The notes under the pieces: model-generated
The model's database searches: none
Told to the model about the DNA's origin: nothing
What the model saw: the letters and a program-made list of their open reading frames with translations, nothing else
Source: Polaribacter tangerinus
Lineage (GTDB): Bacteria > Bacteroidota > Bacteroidia > Flavobacteriales > Flavobacteriaceae
DNA length: 64,000 nt
Direction: 5' to 3'
NCBI RefSeq assembly: GCF_038024095.1
Contig: NZ_CP150668.1
Location: 2,550,001-2,614,000, forward strand
Made by a program: the position numbers and the translations under genes
Shown here: one piece after another, positions 36,716-45,695 of the stretch
How positions within the stretch are numbered: position 1 is the first letter of the stretch
Layout of the letters: each line of letters opens with the position of its first letter

Positions 36716-38099
36716 GAAACAAAAAACAATTCAGAAAGAAGTAACATTATCGGGAGTTGGATTACATACCGGAAACAACGTTACAATGGTTTTAAAACCT
36801 GCACCAGTAAATCATGGTTTTGCATTTAGTAGGGTAGACTTAGAGGGAACGCCAATTATAGAGGCAAAAGCAGAGTATGTTGTAAACACTCAAAGAGGTA
36901 CTAATTTAGAAAAAAACGGAGTCCAAATACAAACATCAGAACATGTTTTGGCAGCTGCCGTTGGACTGGATATAGATAATTTACTGATTGAAATTGATGC
37001 CTCTGAGCCACCAATTATGGATGGATCTTCAAAGTTTTTTGTTGAAGCTTTAGAAAAAGCTGGTGTAAAAGAACAAGATGCTTATGTAGATGAGTATGTA
37101 GTTAAAGAAGTAATCTCTTACAAAGATGAAGCTACAGGAAGTGAAATTATTTTAATGCCGTCAGATACTTATCAAGTAACTACAATGGTAGATTTTGGTA
37201 CAAAAATTTTAGGTACCCAAAATGCTACTTTAGAACAAATTTCTGATTTTAAAACAGAAATTGCTGCAGCAAGAACTTTCAGTTTTTTACACGAAATTGA
37301 AATGCTGTTAGAAAACGATTTAATAAAAGGTGGCGATCTAAATAACGCTATAGTATATGTAGATAAAGAGTTGTCTACTAGCACGATGCAAAAACTTAAA
37401 AAGGCTTTTAATAAAGACAACATCTCTGTAAAGTCTAACGGTATATTAGATAACTTAACACTACATTGGGCTAATGAAGCTGCAAGACATAAGTTATTAG
37501 ATGTTATTGGAGATTTAGCTTTGGCAGGCACAAGAATTAGAGGAAAAGTAATTGCGAACAAACCAGGCCATGGTGTAAATACTAACTTTGCAAAGAAATT
37601 AGCGAAAATTATTAAAGCAGAAAAAAGGAATAATGTACCTTATTACGATTTAAATCAGCCTCCATTATTAGATATTCATCAAATAATGGATATTCTACCA
37701 CACCGACCACCTTTTTTACTAATAGATAGAATAATAGAGCTTTCTGATAAACATGTGGTTGGAATGAAAAATGTAACTATGAACGAGCATTTCTTTGTAG
37801 GACATTTTCCTGGAGCACCAGTAATGCCTGGAGTTTTACAAGTAGAGGCGATGGCACAATGTGGAGGAGTATTGGTTTTAAATACCGTACCAGACCCAGA
37901 AAATTACTTAACTTATTTTATGAAAATGGATAATGTGAAGTTTAAACAAAAAGTAATTCCGGGAGATACGCTAACGTTTAAATGTGAGTTAATTACACCT
38001 ATCCGTAGAGGTATTTGTCATATGCAGGCATATGCTTACGCAAACGGTAAGTTGGTAGCAGAAGCAGAATTAATGGCACAAATTGCTAGAAAAAAATAA
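36708..38099 (+). CDS. lpxC/fabZ: Bifunctional UDP-3-O-acyl-GlcNAc deacetylase / 3-hydroxyacyl-ACP dehydratase
   Basis: A 463-residue fusion typical of Bacteroidota. The LpxC part (1 to about 305) has zinc ligands His79 (SEHVLAA), His261 and Asp265 (HKLLDVIGDL) and catalytic His288 (KPGHGVN). After a short linker the FabZ part (about 318-463) has the active pair His332 (PHRPPFLLID) and Glu380 (LQVEAMAQCGG). It joins the first committed step of lipid A synthesis to the dehydration step of fatty-acid elongation, both drawing on 3-hydroxyacyl-ACP. Confidence 0.97.
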   Translation: MSKKQKTIQKEVTLSGVGLHTGNNVTMVLKPAPVNHGFAFSRVDLEGTPIIEAKAEYVVNTQRGTNLEKNGVQIQTSEHVLAAAVGLDIDNLLIEIDASEPPIMDGSSKFFVEALEKAGVKEQDAYVDEYVVKEVISYKDEATGSEIILMPSDTYQVTTMVDFGTKILGTQNATLEQISDFKTEIAAARTFSFLHEIEMLLENDLIKGGDLNNAIVYVDKELSTSTMQKLKKAFNKDNISVKSNGILDNLTLHWANEAARHKLLDVIGDLALAGTRIRGKVIANKPGHGVNTNFAKKLAKIIKAEKRNNVPYYDLNQPPLLDIHQIMDILPHRPPFLLIDRIIELSDKHVVGMKNVTMNEHFFVGHFPGAPVMPGVLQVEAMAQCGGVLVLNTVPDPENYLTYFMKMDNVKFKQKVIPGDTLTFKCELITPIRRGICHMQAYAYANGKLVAEAELMAQIARKK

Positions 38100-38106
38100 T
38101 TAAAAA

Positions 38107-38892
38107 ATGAATCAACCATTAGCATACGTTCATCCGCAAGCAAAAATTGCTAGAAATGTTGTAATAGAACCATTTACAACCATTCATAATAATGTTGAAA
38201 TTGGTTCGGGAACATGGATAGGCTCTAATGTTACAATTATGGAAGGAGCGCGTATTGGAAAAAATTGTAGAATTTTTCCGGGTGCTATTATTTCTGGTAT
38301 TCCTCAAGATTTAAAGTTTAATGATGAAGAAACTACTGTAGAAATTGGCGATAATGTTACCATAAGAGAATGTGTAACTATTAACAGAGGAACTTCCGAC
38401 AGAATGAAAACCGTTATTGGAGATAATTGTTTAATCATGGCGTATTGTCATATTGCACACGATTCATATGTTGGAAATAATTGTATATTTTCAAATAATT
38501 CTACTTTAGCAGGTCACGTAACTATTGGAGATAATGTAGTTTTAGCAGGTATGGTAGCTGTGCATCAATTTGCCTCGGTAGGTAAGCATGCATTTGTAAC
38601 CGGAGGTTCTTTAGTAAGAAAAGACGTACCACCCTACGTAAAAGCTGCAAGAGAACCACTTTCTTACGTTGGTATAAACTCTGTAGGTTTAAGAAGACGC
38701 GGATATTCAACAGAAAAAATTAGAGAAATTCAGAATATATATAGAATTTTATTTCAAAAAAATTACAATTATACCCAAGCAATAGACATTATTGAAGCAG
38801 AAATGGAAGCAACTCCAGAAAGGGACGAAATAATACAGTTTATTAAAGATTCCCACAGAGGAATTATGAAAGGGTACTTTAACGCAAATTAA
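38107..38892 (+). CDS. lpxA: UDP-N-acetylglucosamine acyltransferase
   Basis: A 261-residue left-handed beta-helix enzyme that puts the first hydroxyacyl chain on UDP-GlcNAc. Hexapeptide repeats run through residues 8-190; the catalytic histidine is His118 in CHIAHDSYVGNN. The C-terminal helical domain has NSVGLRRRG and a YRILFQKN stretch. It is seven bases after lpxC-fabZ and ten before efp, so lpxD, lpxC-fabZ, lpxA and efp form one operon. Confidence 0.96.
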   Translation: MNQPLAYVHPQAKIARNVVIEPFTTIHNNVEIGSGTWIGSNVTIMEGARIGKNCRIFPGAIISGIPQDLKFNDEETTVEIGDNVTIRECVTINRGTSDRMKTVIGDNCLIMAYCHIAHDSYVGNNCIFSNNSTLAGHVTIGDNVVLAGMVAVHQFASVGKHAFVTGGSLVRKDVPPYVKAAREPLSYVGINSVGLRRRGYSTEKIREIQNIYRILFQKNYNYTQAIDIIEAEMEATPERDEIIQFIKDSHRGIMKGYFNAN

Positions 38893-38901
38893 AAATAATA
38901 A

Positions 38902-39468
38902 ATGGCAACAACATCAGACATCAGAAACGGATTATGTATTAGGTATAACAATGATATTTATAAGATTGTAGAGTTTTTACATGTAAAACCAGGAAAAGGT
39001 CCTGCATTTGTAAGAACAAAATTAAAAAGTGTTACCAACGGAAAGATTATTGATAATACATTTCCTGCAGGTAGAAAAATTGATGATGTTCGAGTAGAAA
39101 CTCACAAATTTCAATATTTGTATAGCGAAGGTGAAACTTATCATTTTATGAATGAGCAGGATTATTCTCAAATTCAATTACAAAAAAATGCACTAGATAC
39201 TCCAGAACTAATGAAAGAAGGAGAGATTGTTACTATAATTATTAATGCGGAAGATGATATGCCACTTTCTGTAGATATGCCAGCTAGTGTAATTTTAGAG
39301 GTAACTGCTACCGAACCAGGTGTTAAAGGAAATACGGCAACCAATGCTACTAAACCAGCAACTGTAGAAACAGGAGCAAGTGTAAACGTACCCTTATTTA
39401 TTAACGAAGGTGATAAAATTAAGATAGAAACTACAAAAGGAACCTATCAAGAACGTATAAAGGAGTAA
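38902..39468 (+). CDS. efp: Elongation factor P
   Basis: A 188-residue translation factor that relieves ribosomes stalled at polyproline. The first domain has the exposed loop HVKPGKGPAFVR; Lys32 corresponds to Lys34 of E. coli, the modification site. Domains II and III follow (VLEVTATEPGVKG, FINEGDKIKIETTKGTY). No EpmA or EpmB-like gene is in the window, so the modification state is unknown. It sits inside the lipid A cluster. Confidence 0.97.
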   Translation: MATTSDIRNGLCIRYNNDIYKIVEFLHVKPGKGPAFVRTKLKSVTNGKIIDNTFPAGRKIDDVRVETHKFQYLYSEGETYHFMNEQDYSQIQLQKNALDTPELMKEGEIVTIIINAEDDMPLSVDMPASVILEVTATEPGVKGNTATNATKPATVETGASVNVPLFINEGDKIKIETTKGTYQERIKE

Positions 39469-39480
39469 TTCTAGTTTTTT

Positions 39481-40410
39481 ATGAAATTTAGTACTCCGCA
39501 ATCGTTAGCCGAAATTGCCACTCTTTTAAACATTGAGTTTCTAGGCAATCCTGATGATCAAATTTTAGGAATAAATGAAATTCATGTGGTACAAAAGGGG
39601 GATATTGTTTTTGTAGATCACCCAAAGTATTATGATAAGGCCCTAAATTCTGCAGCAACTACTATTTTAATAAATAAAAAGGTGGAATGTCCGGAAGGTA
39701 AATCATTACTAATTTCAGACGACCCATTTCGCGATTTTAATAAGCTTACAAATTATTTTAATCCTTTTATAGCCTCTAAAGTTAGTATATCAGAAACTGC
39801 CATTATTGGAGAAGGAACTGTAATACAACCCAATGTTTTTATTGGAAATCATGTAAAAATAGGACGTAATTGCTTGATTCATCCGAATGTAACAATTTAC
39901 GATCATACGGTAATTGGTAACAATGTAACTATTCATGCCAATACAGTTTTGGGAGCCGATGCTTTTTATTATAAAAACAGAAACACTGGTTTCGATAAAT
40001 TAATTTCTGGAGGTACAGTCATTATCGAAAATAATGTAGATTTAGGTGCTTCTTGTACGATAGACAAAGGAGTATCTGGAAATACAACTATTGGAGAAGG
40101 TACAAAAATAGACAACCAAGTACACGTTGGGCACGATACCCTAATTGGCAAAAAGTGTTTAATTGCCTCACAAACAGGAATTGCTGGTTGTGTAGTTATA
40201 GAAGATGAGGTAACTATTTGGGGGCAAGTTGGTACTAATAGCGGAATAACCATAGGAAAAGGAGCCATTATTTTAGGACAAACAGGAGTTACAAAATCGG
40301 TAGTTGGCAACAAAACATATTTTGGTACACCAATATCAGAATCTAGAGAAAAACTTAAAGAAATGGCAGGAATAAAACGCTTTTTAAAAGAAGAGCGTCA
40401 TAAAACCTAA
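39481..40410 (+). CDS. LpxD-like N-acyltransferase paralog
   Basis: A 309-residue relative of lpxD, 13 bases after efp. It has the same plan: an N-terminal domain (KFSTPQSLAEIATLL, DIVFVDHPKY) and a left-handed beta-helix. The catalytic-type histidine is kept in VHVGHDTLIG. It is shorter than lpxD by about 37 residues and lacks the C-terminal coil. It could acylate a different sugar, or act as an alternative LpxD; sequence alone does not decide. Confidence 0.88.
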   Translation: MKFSTPQSLAEIATLLNIEFLGNPDDQILGINEIHVVQKGDIVFVDHPKYYDKALNSAATTILINKKVECPEGKSLLISDDPFRDFNKLTNYFNPFIASKVSISETAIIGEGTVIQPNVFIGNHVKIGRNCLIHPNVTIYDHTVIGNNVTIHANTVLGADAFYYKNRNTGFDKLISGGTVIIENNVDLGASCTIDKGVSGNTTIGEGTKIDNQVHVGHDTLIGKKCLIASQTGIAGCVVIEDEVTIWGQVGTNSGITIGKGAIILGQTGVTKSVVGNKTYFGTPISESREKLKEMAGIKRFLKEERHKT

Positions 40411-40482
40411 ATTTTAACTTTTATTAAAGAAGATAGCCTATAAGAAATTGGTGTTTTTCTTTTTTAAAATCATTCAATAAAC

Positions 40483-40490
40483 TATTTTTG
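40483..40490 (+). promoter_or_regulatory. -7 element upstream of sucD
   Basis: TATTTTTG, followed by C, fits TAnnTTTG. A T-rich stretch, not a clear TTTG, is at the -33 distance. It gives a leader of about 18 bases before the sucD start at 40516. Confidence 0.5.
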
Positions 40491-40515
40491 CAAAGCAAAA
40501 TTAAAAAACAAACCA

Positions 40516-41391
40516 ATGAGTGTTTTAGTAAATAAAAATTCAAAAATTATAGTTCAAGGTTTTACTGGTAGTGAAGGAACTTTTCATGCAGGTCAAATGA
40601 TTGATTATGGAACCAATGTTGTTGGAGGTGTAACACCTGGTAAAGGTGGTCAAGAGCATCTAGGCAAACCAGTTTTTAATACTGTTTTAGAAGCTGTACA
40701 AAAAGTTGGTGCAGATACTTCAATTATTTTTGTACCACCAGCTTTTGCAGCAGATGCAATTATGGAATCTGCAGACGCAGGTATTAAAGTAATTATTTGT
40801 ATAACCGAAGGTATTCCTACTGCAGATATGGTAAAGGTAAAAGCTTACATTGCAGATAAAGACTGTAGATTAGTAGGACCAAACTGCCCTGGTGTTATTA
40901 CACCAGATGAAGCTAAAGTTGGAATTATGCCAGGTTTTATTTTCAAAAAAGGTAAAGTAGGTATTGTTTCAAAATCGGGTACATTAACTTATGAAGCTGC
41001 AGATCAGGTTGTAAAACAAGGCTATGGAATTACTACAGCTATTGGAATAGGTGGAGATCCTATTATTGGAACTACTACAAAAGAGGCTGTAGAAATGTTA
41101 ATGAATGATCCTGAAACAGAAGCTATTGTAATGATTGGTGAGATTGGTGGTAATTTAGAGGCTGAAGCGGCTCAATGGATAAAAGCAGATGGAAACAGAA
41201 AACCAGTAGTTGGTTTTATTGCAGGACAAACTGCACCAGCAGGAAGAACAATGGGGCACGCAGGAGCAATTGTAGGTGGAGCAGATGATACAGCACAAGC
41301 AAAAATGAAAATTTTAGCAGAGAACGGAGTTCATGTTGTAAGCTCTCCTGCAAAAATTGGCGAAATGGTAGCACAAGTATTAAAGAAATAA
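40516..41391 (+). CDS. sucD: Succinate-CoA ligase, alpha subunit
   Basis: A 291-residue subunit of the TCA enzyme that makes ATP or GTP from succinyl-CoA. The CoA-binding fold begins [19 protein letters not shown]; the phosphorylated histidine is His248 in [13 protein letters not shown], beside the E. coli His246 site. Length is usual. The beta subunit (sucC) is not next to it. It has its own -7 box and a strong terminator, so it is a single-gene unit. Confidence 0.97.
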   Translation: MSVLVNKNSKIIVQGFTGSEGTFHAGQMIDYGTNVVGGVTPGKGGQEHLGKPVFNTVLEAVQKVGADTSIIFVPPAFAADAIMESADAGIKVIICITEGIPTADMVKVKAYIADKDCRLVGPNCPGVITPDEAKVGIMPGFIFKKGKVGIVSKSGTLTYEAADQVVKQGYGITTAIGIGGDPIIGTTTKEAVEMLMNDPETEAIVMIGEIGGNLEAEAAQWIKADGNRKPVVGFIAGQTAPAGRTMGHAGAIVGGADDTAQAKMKILAENGVHVVSSPAKIGEMVAQVLKK

Positions 41392-41456
41392 TAATTTTTT
41401 TAATTTTTTGAACGAACTAAAAGTAGATTCAAAATAATTAACAAAACATTTCAAAT

Positions 41457-41503
41457 AAATTCCCGTTTTTATTGAATTTTCAATATTTCGGGAATTTCTT
41501 TTT
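41457..41503 (+). terminator. Terminator of sucD
   Basis: AAATTCCCG (41457-41465) pairs perfectly with CGGGAATTT (41489-41497), around an inner AT-rich inverted repeat (ATTGA/TCAAT), followed by CTTTTTT. It is 66 bases after the sucD stop. A TATATTTG -7 box for fabG follows at once (41504-41511). Confidence 0.8.
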
Positions 41504-41571
41504 TATATTTGATAATTAACAAAAAAATAGATATAATTACCAATAATATATATTTAAAAAATACAAATAAA

Positions 41572-42318
41572 ATGAAATTATTAGAAAATAAATCAGCTAT
41601 TGTTACTGGGGCAACAAGAGGAATTGGAAGAAGTATTGCGGTTGAATTTGCCAAACAAGGAGCAAATGTTGCTTTTACGTACAGTTCATCTGTAACAGCG
41701 GCAAATGAATTAGAAGAAGAATTAAAAACCTATGGTGTTACCGCAAAAGGGTATCAGTCAAACGCAGCAAATTTTGATGCTGCTCAAGAATTGGCGAAAT
41801 CTGTTTTAGCAGAATTTGGTTCGATAGATATTTTGGTAAATAACGCAGGTATTACAAAAGATAATTTATTAATGCGTATTTCTGAAGAAGATTTTGACAA
41901 AGTAATAGAGGTAAATCTAAAATCTGTATTTAATTTAACCAAAGCAGTTATTAGACCGATGATGAAGCAAAGAGCTGGTTCTATTATAAATATGAGCTCT
42001 GTGGTTGGTTTAAAAGGAAATGCAGGGCAGGCAAATTATGCGGCTTCTAAAGCAGGTATTGTTGGCTTTTCTAAATCTGTAGCCTTAGAATTAGGTTCTA
42101 GAAATGTAAGAAGTAATGTAATTGCTCCAGGTTTTATTGAAACAGAAATGACTGCTAAATTAGATGAGGCTACCGTACAATCTTGGAGAGACGGAATTCC
42201 GCTTAAGCGTGGAGGTCAGCCAGTAGATATTGCAAACGCGTGTGTTTTTTTAGCTTCAGACATGAGTGCATATATTACAGGACAAACCCTTTCTGTAGAT
42301 GGTGGAATGTTAACTTAA
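41572..42318 (+). CDS. fabG: 3-oxoacyl-[ACP] reductase
   Basis: A 248-residue short-chain dehydrogenase for the first reduction in fatty-acid elongation. It has the NADPH motif VTGATRGIGRSIA (11-23), NNAG (90-93), the catalytic Ser (142 or 143) in NMSSVVG and Tyr156-x3-Lys160 (NYAASKAG). The ATG at 41572 is chosen because the upstream in-frame ATG at 41509 overlaps the -7 box. It complements the FabZ domain encoded nearby. Confidence 0.95.
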   Translation: MKLLENKSAIVTGATRGIGRSIAVEFAKQGANVAFTYSSSVTAANELEEELKTYGVTAKGYQSNAANFDAAQELAKSVLAEFGSIDILVNNAGITKDNLLMRISEEDFDKVIEVNLKSVFNLTKAVIRPMMKQRAGSIINMSSVVGLKGNAGQANYAASKAGIVGFSKSVALELGSRNVRSNVIAPGFIETEMTAKLDEATVQSWRDGIPLKRGGQPVDIANACVFLASDMSAYITGQTLSVDGGMLT

Positions 42319-42334
42319 AAAGTACATAAAAAAC

Positions 42335-42362
42335 AAACCAAGAGGGTTCGCTCTCTTGGTTT
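42335..42362 (+). terminator. Terminator of fabG
   Basis: AAACCAAGAG and CTCTTGGTTT form a perfect 10-bp stem with a GGTTCGCT loop. The tail is only moderately T-rich. The next gene starts 16 bases later, so it may leak or attenuate rather than fully stop. Confidence 0.75.
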
Positions 42363-42377
42363 ATAATATTTAAAACC

Positions 42378-44405
42378 TTGCAAGCATCACAACTTTTATT
42401 AATTATTCTTGCGCTTTTTATAAGTGTTGTGGTAGCTTTTTTTCAGTATTTTTATAAAAATGAAAATAAAACCAAAGTTTATTATTGGTTATTTTCATTA
42501 AAATTTTTAGCCGTATTTTTATTATTAATTTTACTAATTAATCCAAAAATTAAGAAAACTGAACTTAATAATAGAAAACCAATACTAAACTTATTAATAG
42601 ATAATTCTCAATCTATTGCTTTTTTTAACTCAGAGAACAAGGTAAAAAGTTTTTACAAAGATATTTTAGATAATAAAGAGTTAAACGATAAATTTTCTTT
42701 GAATACTTTTGTTTTTGATGCCGAAGTTTCTTTACTAGACTCCTTATCCTTTAATAAATCAAGCACCAATATTTATAAAGCAATTTCATCAGTCGATAGA
42801 TTAAGTAAAAACAAAATAGCTCCAACGGTTGTTTTTACAGATGGAAATCAAACAAATGGATTGGATTATGAGTTTTTAAATGTTAAACAACCCATATATC
42901 CTATAGTATTTGGAGATACTGCTCGGTATAAAGATTTAAAAATAAGTCAGTTAAATGTAAATAAGTATACTTATTTACATAATACATTTCCAGTAGAGGT
43001 TTTTTTAAATTATGAAGGGAAAGAGAATATAACTAGCAACTTTGTAATTCGTAATGATGGAAAAAAGATTTATTCAAGAAAAATTACATTTTCTGAGACA
43101 CAATCTTCTAAGAATCTTCAAATAAATATTGATGCTTCTAAAAAAGGAATTCGCTACTTTTCAGCTTCATTAGAACCCTTTAATCAAGAAAAAAATATAT
43201 TAAATAATAGCAGAAATTTTTCGGTTGAAGTTATTGATGAGCAATCAAAAATACTAATTTTATCCTCTGTTGTTCATCCAGATATTGGAACTTTAAAAAA
43301 TAGTATTGAACGAAATAAGCAACGATCGGTATTCTTCTCTCATATTAACGCTTTTACTGGAAATATTGATGATTATCAGTTGGTTATTCTATATCAACCC
43401 AACCAAGATTTTAAAGACGTTTTTCAACAAATAAAAAATACAAATTCAAACTTTTTTTTAATTACCGGTGCCAATACAAATTGGAGTTTTTTAAACAAAC
43501 AACAGTTAGGTTTTGAAAAAAAAGCGATTACTTCAAAAGAAGAATTTTCAGCATATTATAATTCAAAATTTTTAACATTTCTTCAAGAGGATATTGGTTT
43601 CAATAATTTACCAAGTTTAGTAGATTATTTTGGAGAAATTAATTTTTCGGTCGGTCATCAAGAATTATTATTTCAACAAATTAATGGTATTCAAACTCAG
43701 CAACCATTAGTGTCTGTTTTAGAAAAAGAGGGGCGGAGAACGATTGTATTATTTGGAGAAGGTATTTGGCGTTGGCGTTCAAGCTCTTATTTAGCAAGCA
43801 ATAATTTTAAAGATTTCGATACGTTTTTAAACACAATTGTACAGTTTTTAGCTTTAAAGAAAAAAAGAGAGAGATTGTCCTTAAATTTTGAAACCTTATA
43901 TGCTGCTAACGATAATATTCAAATTGGTGCTTTTTATACAGATAACAATTATCAATTTGATTCTAGGGCATTTTTAGAGTTAACTCTTGTTAATACTAAT
44001 ACAAAAAAAGAAGTAGATTATGCATTTAGTTTGCAAGGAAATTCATATCAGCTTACTTTACAAAATTTAGAGGCCGGAAGTTATACCTTTAAGGTAAGTG
44101 TTTCTGGGCAACAAATAGCAAAGACTGGTGCATTTAAAATTACCCCTTTTAATGCAGAAGAACAGTTTACTTCAGCAAACCATAATAAGCTTTTATCATT
44201 GGCAGAAAAATCTTCAGGAAAACTTTTTTACAGTACTCAAAGTATGCAGCTTGTGGAAGAACTTCTAGAGAATAAAAACTATTTTACGGTACAAGAGGCT
44301 AAAGAAAAAGAGTTTTTTTTAATCGATTGGAAATTGCTACTATTTCTATTAGTTACCTTGCTGAGTATAGAATGGTTTGTTAGAAAATATTTTGGGAAGA
44401 TTTAA
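42378..44405 (+). CDS. VWA-type membrane protein
   Basis: A 675-residue protein with two N-terminal membrane helices (LLLIILALFISVVVAFFQYF and FLAVFLLLILLI), a VWA-like domain beginning LLIDNSQSIAFF, a long periplasm-like beta-rich region, and a final helix (LLLFLLVTLLSIEWF). The MIDAS motif DxSxS is partly kept as DNSQS. The start is TTG at 42378, as no ATG is near and homologous proteins start at this helix; I see no other reasonable start. The BatA/B-like plan suggests a partner of MoxR ATPases, and one is present at 9.5 kb. It is followed after 85 bases by prohibitin. Confidence 0.75.
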   Translation: MQASQLLLIILALFISVVVAFFQYFYKNENKTKVYYWLFSLKFLAVFLLLILLINPKIKKTELNNRKPILNLLIDNSQSIAFFNSENKVKSFYKDILDNKELNDKFSLNTFVFDAEVSLLDSLSFNKSSTNIYKAISSVDRLSKNKIAPTVVFTDGNQTNGLDYEFLNVKQPIYPIVFGDTARYKDLKISQLNVNKYTYLHNTFPVEVFLNYEGKENITSNFVIRNDGKKIYSRKITFSETQSSKNLQINIDASKKGIRYFSASLEPFNQEKNILNNSRNFSVEVIDEQSKILILSSVVHPDIGTLKNSIERNKQRSVFFSHINAFTGNIDDYQLVILYQPNQDFKDVFQQIKNTNSNFFLITGANTNWSFLNKQQLGFEKKAITSKEEFSAYYNSKFLTFLQEDIGFNNLPSLVDYFGEINFSVGHQELLFQQINGIQTQQPLVSVLEKEGRRTIVLFGEGIWRWRSSSYLASNNFKDFDTFLNTIVQFLALKKKRERLSLNFETLYAANDNIQIGAFYTDNNYQFDSRAFLELTLVNTNTKKEVDYAFSLQGNSYQLTLQNLEAGSYTFKVSVSGQQIAKTGAFKITPFNAEEQFTSANHNKLLSLAEKSSGKLFYSTQSMQLVEELLENKNYFTVQEAKEKEFFLIDWKLLLFLLVTLLSIEWFVRKYFGKI

Positions 44406-44490
44406 TGTTTGTGTAAATTGATTCCCTTAAAAAAAGGCTCAGATTCCCTCAGAATATCGTAAATTTGAATAAATTTAAATAAATAGTAAA

Positions 44491-45321
44491 ATGGCAAATA
44501 ATCAAATGGATTTAAAGTTTCCAAAAGGAGGCGTTTTTTTTGTAGTATTAGCAGTAGTGCTTTTAATATTGTTTTCGAAATCAACAGTAACTATTGGACC
44601 AGGTGAAGGTGGAGTTATTTTTGAAACTTTAGGAGATGGTATAAATACCGAGAAGACCTATGGAGAAGGTTTTCAAATAGTAGCTCCTTGGAATAGAATG
44701 ATTGTAAGAAAAGTGCGTCAGCAGTCAATTTCAGATGAAATGAATGTACTTTCTGTGAATGGTTTAGAAGTAAAGGTAAACGGAACAATATGGTATGAGC
44801 CAGAATTTGCTAATTTAGGTAAATTGATAAAAACAAAAGGAGAGGATTATGAACGTGAACTACTAGATCCTGCAATTAATGCTGCAGCAAGAAGTGTAGT
44901 AGGTAGGTATACTCCAGAGCAATTATACTCTAGTAAACGAGATGTAATTGAGCAAGAAATTTTAGACGAGGTTCAGTTGGTTTTAAAAGATCAATTTTTA
45001 TCTGTAAAAAGAGTATTGGTAGAAGATGTAAAACTGCCAAGTACAATTAGAATTGCAATTGAAACGAAGTTAAAACAAGAGCAAGAATCTTTAGAATACG
45101 AGTTCCGATTAGCGAAGGCTAAGAAAGAAGCAGAGAGACAAAAAATTGATGCAGAAGGTAAAGCAGTAGCAAACAAAATTTTAAGTGCTTCGTTAACAGA
45201 TAAAATTTTACAAGAAAAAGGAATTGATGCAACTTTAGAGTTGTCGAAATCTCCTAACAGTAAAGTAATTGTTATCGGTTCTGGAAAAGACGGTTTACCT
45301 ATTATACTAGGAAATCAATAA
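44491..45321 (+). CDS. Prohibitin / SPFH-domain membrane protein
   Basis: A 276-residue protein with one N-terminal membrane helix (GVFFVVLAVVLLILFS), then an SPFH domain (GPGEGGVIFETLGDG, IWYEPEFANLGKL, RSVVGRYTPEQLYSSKR) and a helical coiled segment rich in Glu/Lys (RLAKAKKEAERQKIDAEGKA). The end, NSKVIVIGSGKDGLPIIL, is typical of bacterial prohibitins. Such proteins form large rings at the membrane and touch FtsH-type proteases. A TAAATTTG -7 box is at 44460-44467 and a strong terminator follows. Confidence 0.92.
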   Translation: MANNQMDLKFPKGGVFFVVLAVVLLILFSKSTVTIGPGEGGVIFETLGDGINTEKTYGEGFQIVAPWNRMIVRKVRQQSISDEMNVLSVNGLEVKVNGTIWYEPEFANLGKLIKTKGEDYERELLDPAINAAARSVVGRYTPEQLYSSKRDVIEQEILDEVQLVLKDQFLSVKRVLVEDVKLPSTIRIAIETKLKQEQESLEYEFRLAKAKKEAERQKIDAEGKAVANKILSASLTDKILQEKGIDATLELSKSPNSKVIVIGSGKDGLPIILGNQ

Positions 45322-45344
45322 AAAATAATCTTATTAATAGTTTT

Positions 45345-45372
45345 AATCCAGCTTTTTAGCTGGATTTTTTTT
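45345..45372 (+). terminator. Terminator of prohibitin gene
   Basis: AATCCAGCT and AGCTGGATT form a perfect 9-bp stem around TTTT, followed by eight T residues. Confidence 0.92.
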
Positions 45373-45505
45373 GCATAAAAGTAAAACATATTCTTGTTAA
45401 CAACACTTTAAGTGAATGTGCTAAAATTCTGTTAAACACAAAAAACAATGTAACCAAACAACAAATAATACGTCTTATGAGTGTAAATAAATTTGAATTA
45501 GTATT

Positions 45506-45625
45506 ATGATTTTAGAAAAGAAAATGCCTAAAAGTGAAAAGAAAATTGTTTCTGTAGCATCTAAAAGAACTACTTGGAACACAAGAAGAAAATACAACTA
45601 TAAATATATAACTACGGTTTTTTAA
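45506..45625 (+). CDS. Candidate small basic protein (39 residues), unknown
   Basis: An open reading frame in the 374-base gap between prohibitin and the CarboxypepD_reg gene. It begins MILEKKMPKSEKKIVSV (an alternative ATG gives 33 residues) and ends RRKYNYKYITTVF. It has about 11 Lys/Arg and two Glu. A TAAATTTG -7 box is at 45488-45495 and the strong terminator at 45656-45692 follows, so a short transcript is plausible. There is no recognisable family, and the very short leader is a weak point. Confidence 0.4.
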   Translation: MILEKKMPKSEKKIVSVASKRTTWNTRRKYNYKYITTVF

Positions 45626-45655
45626 GTTGTAATTTAGTTTTTTTGATAGTTAGTT

Positions 45656-45692
45656 AAAGGGTTAGTAATTAAAAAAGTTCTAACCCTTTTTT
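45656..45692. terminator. Bidirectional terminator
   Basis: AAAGGGTTAG pairs with CTAACCCTTT, with a 14-base loop and a T run in the rightward direction. It lies between the candidate small gene and the end of the CarboxypepD_reg gene and could serve both. Confidence 0.8.
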
Positions 45693-45695
45693 GTG

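Noticed and set aside
35675..40410. Many near-repeats in lpxD, lpxA and the LpxD paralog, considered as a DNA repeat array
   Set aside because: They are the hexapeptide codons of left-handed beta-helices, not a CRISPR or tandem array: unit length in DNA is irregular and there are no spacers.
41509..41571. A longer N-terminus for FabG
   Set aside because: It overlaps the -7 box and the segment is AT-rich, low-complexity sequence; MKLLENKSAIVTG is the normal start.
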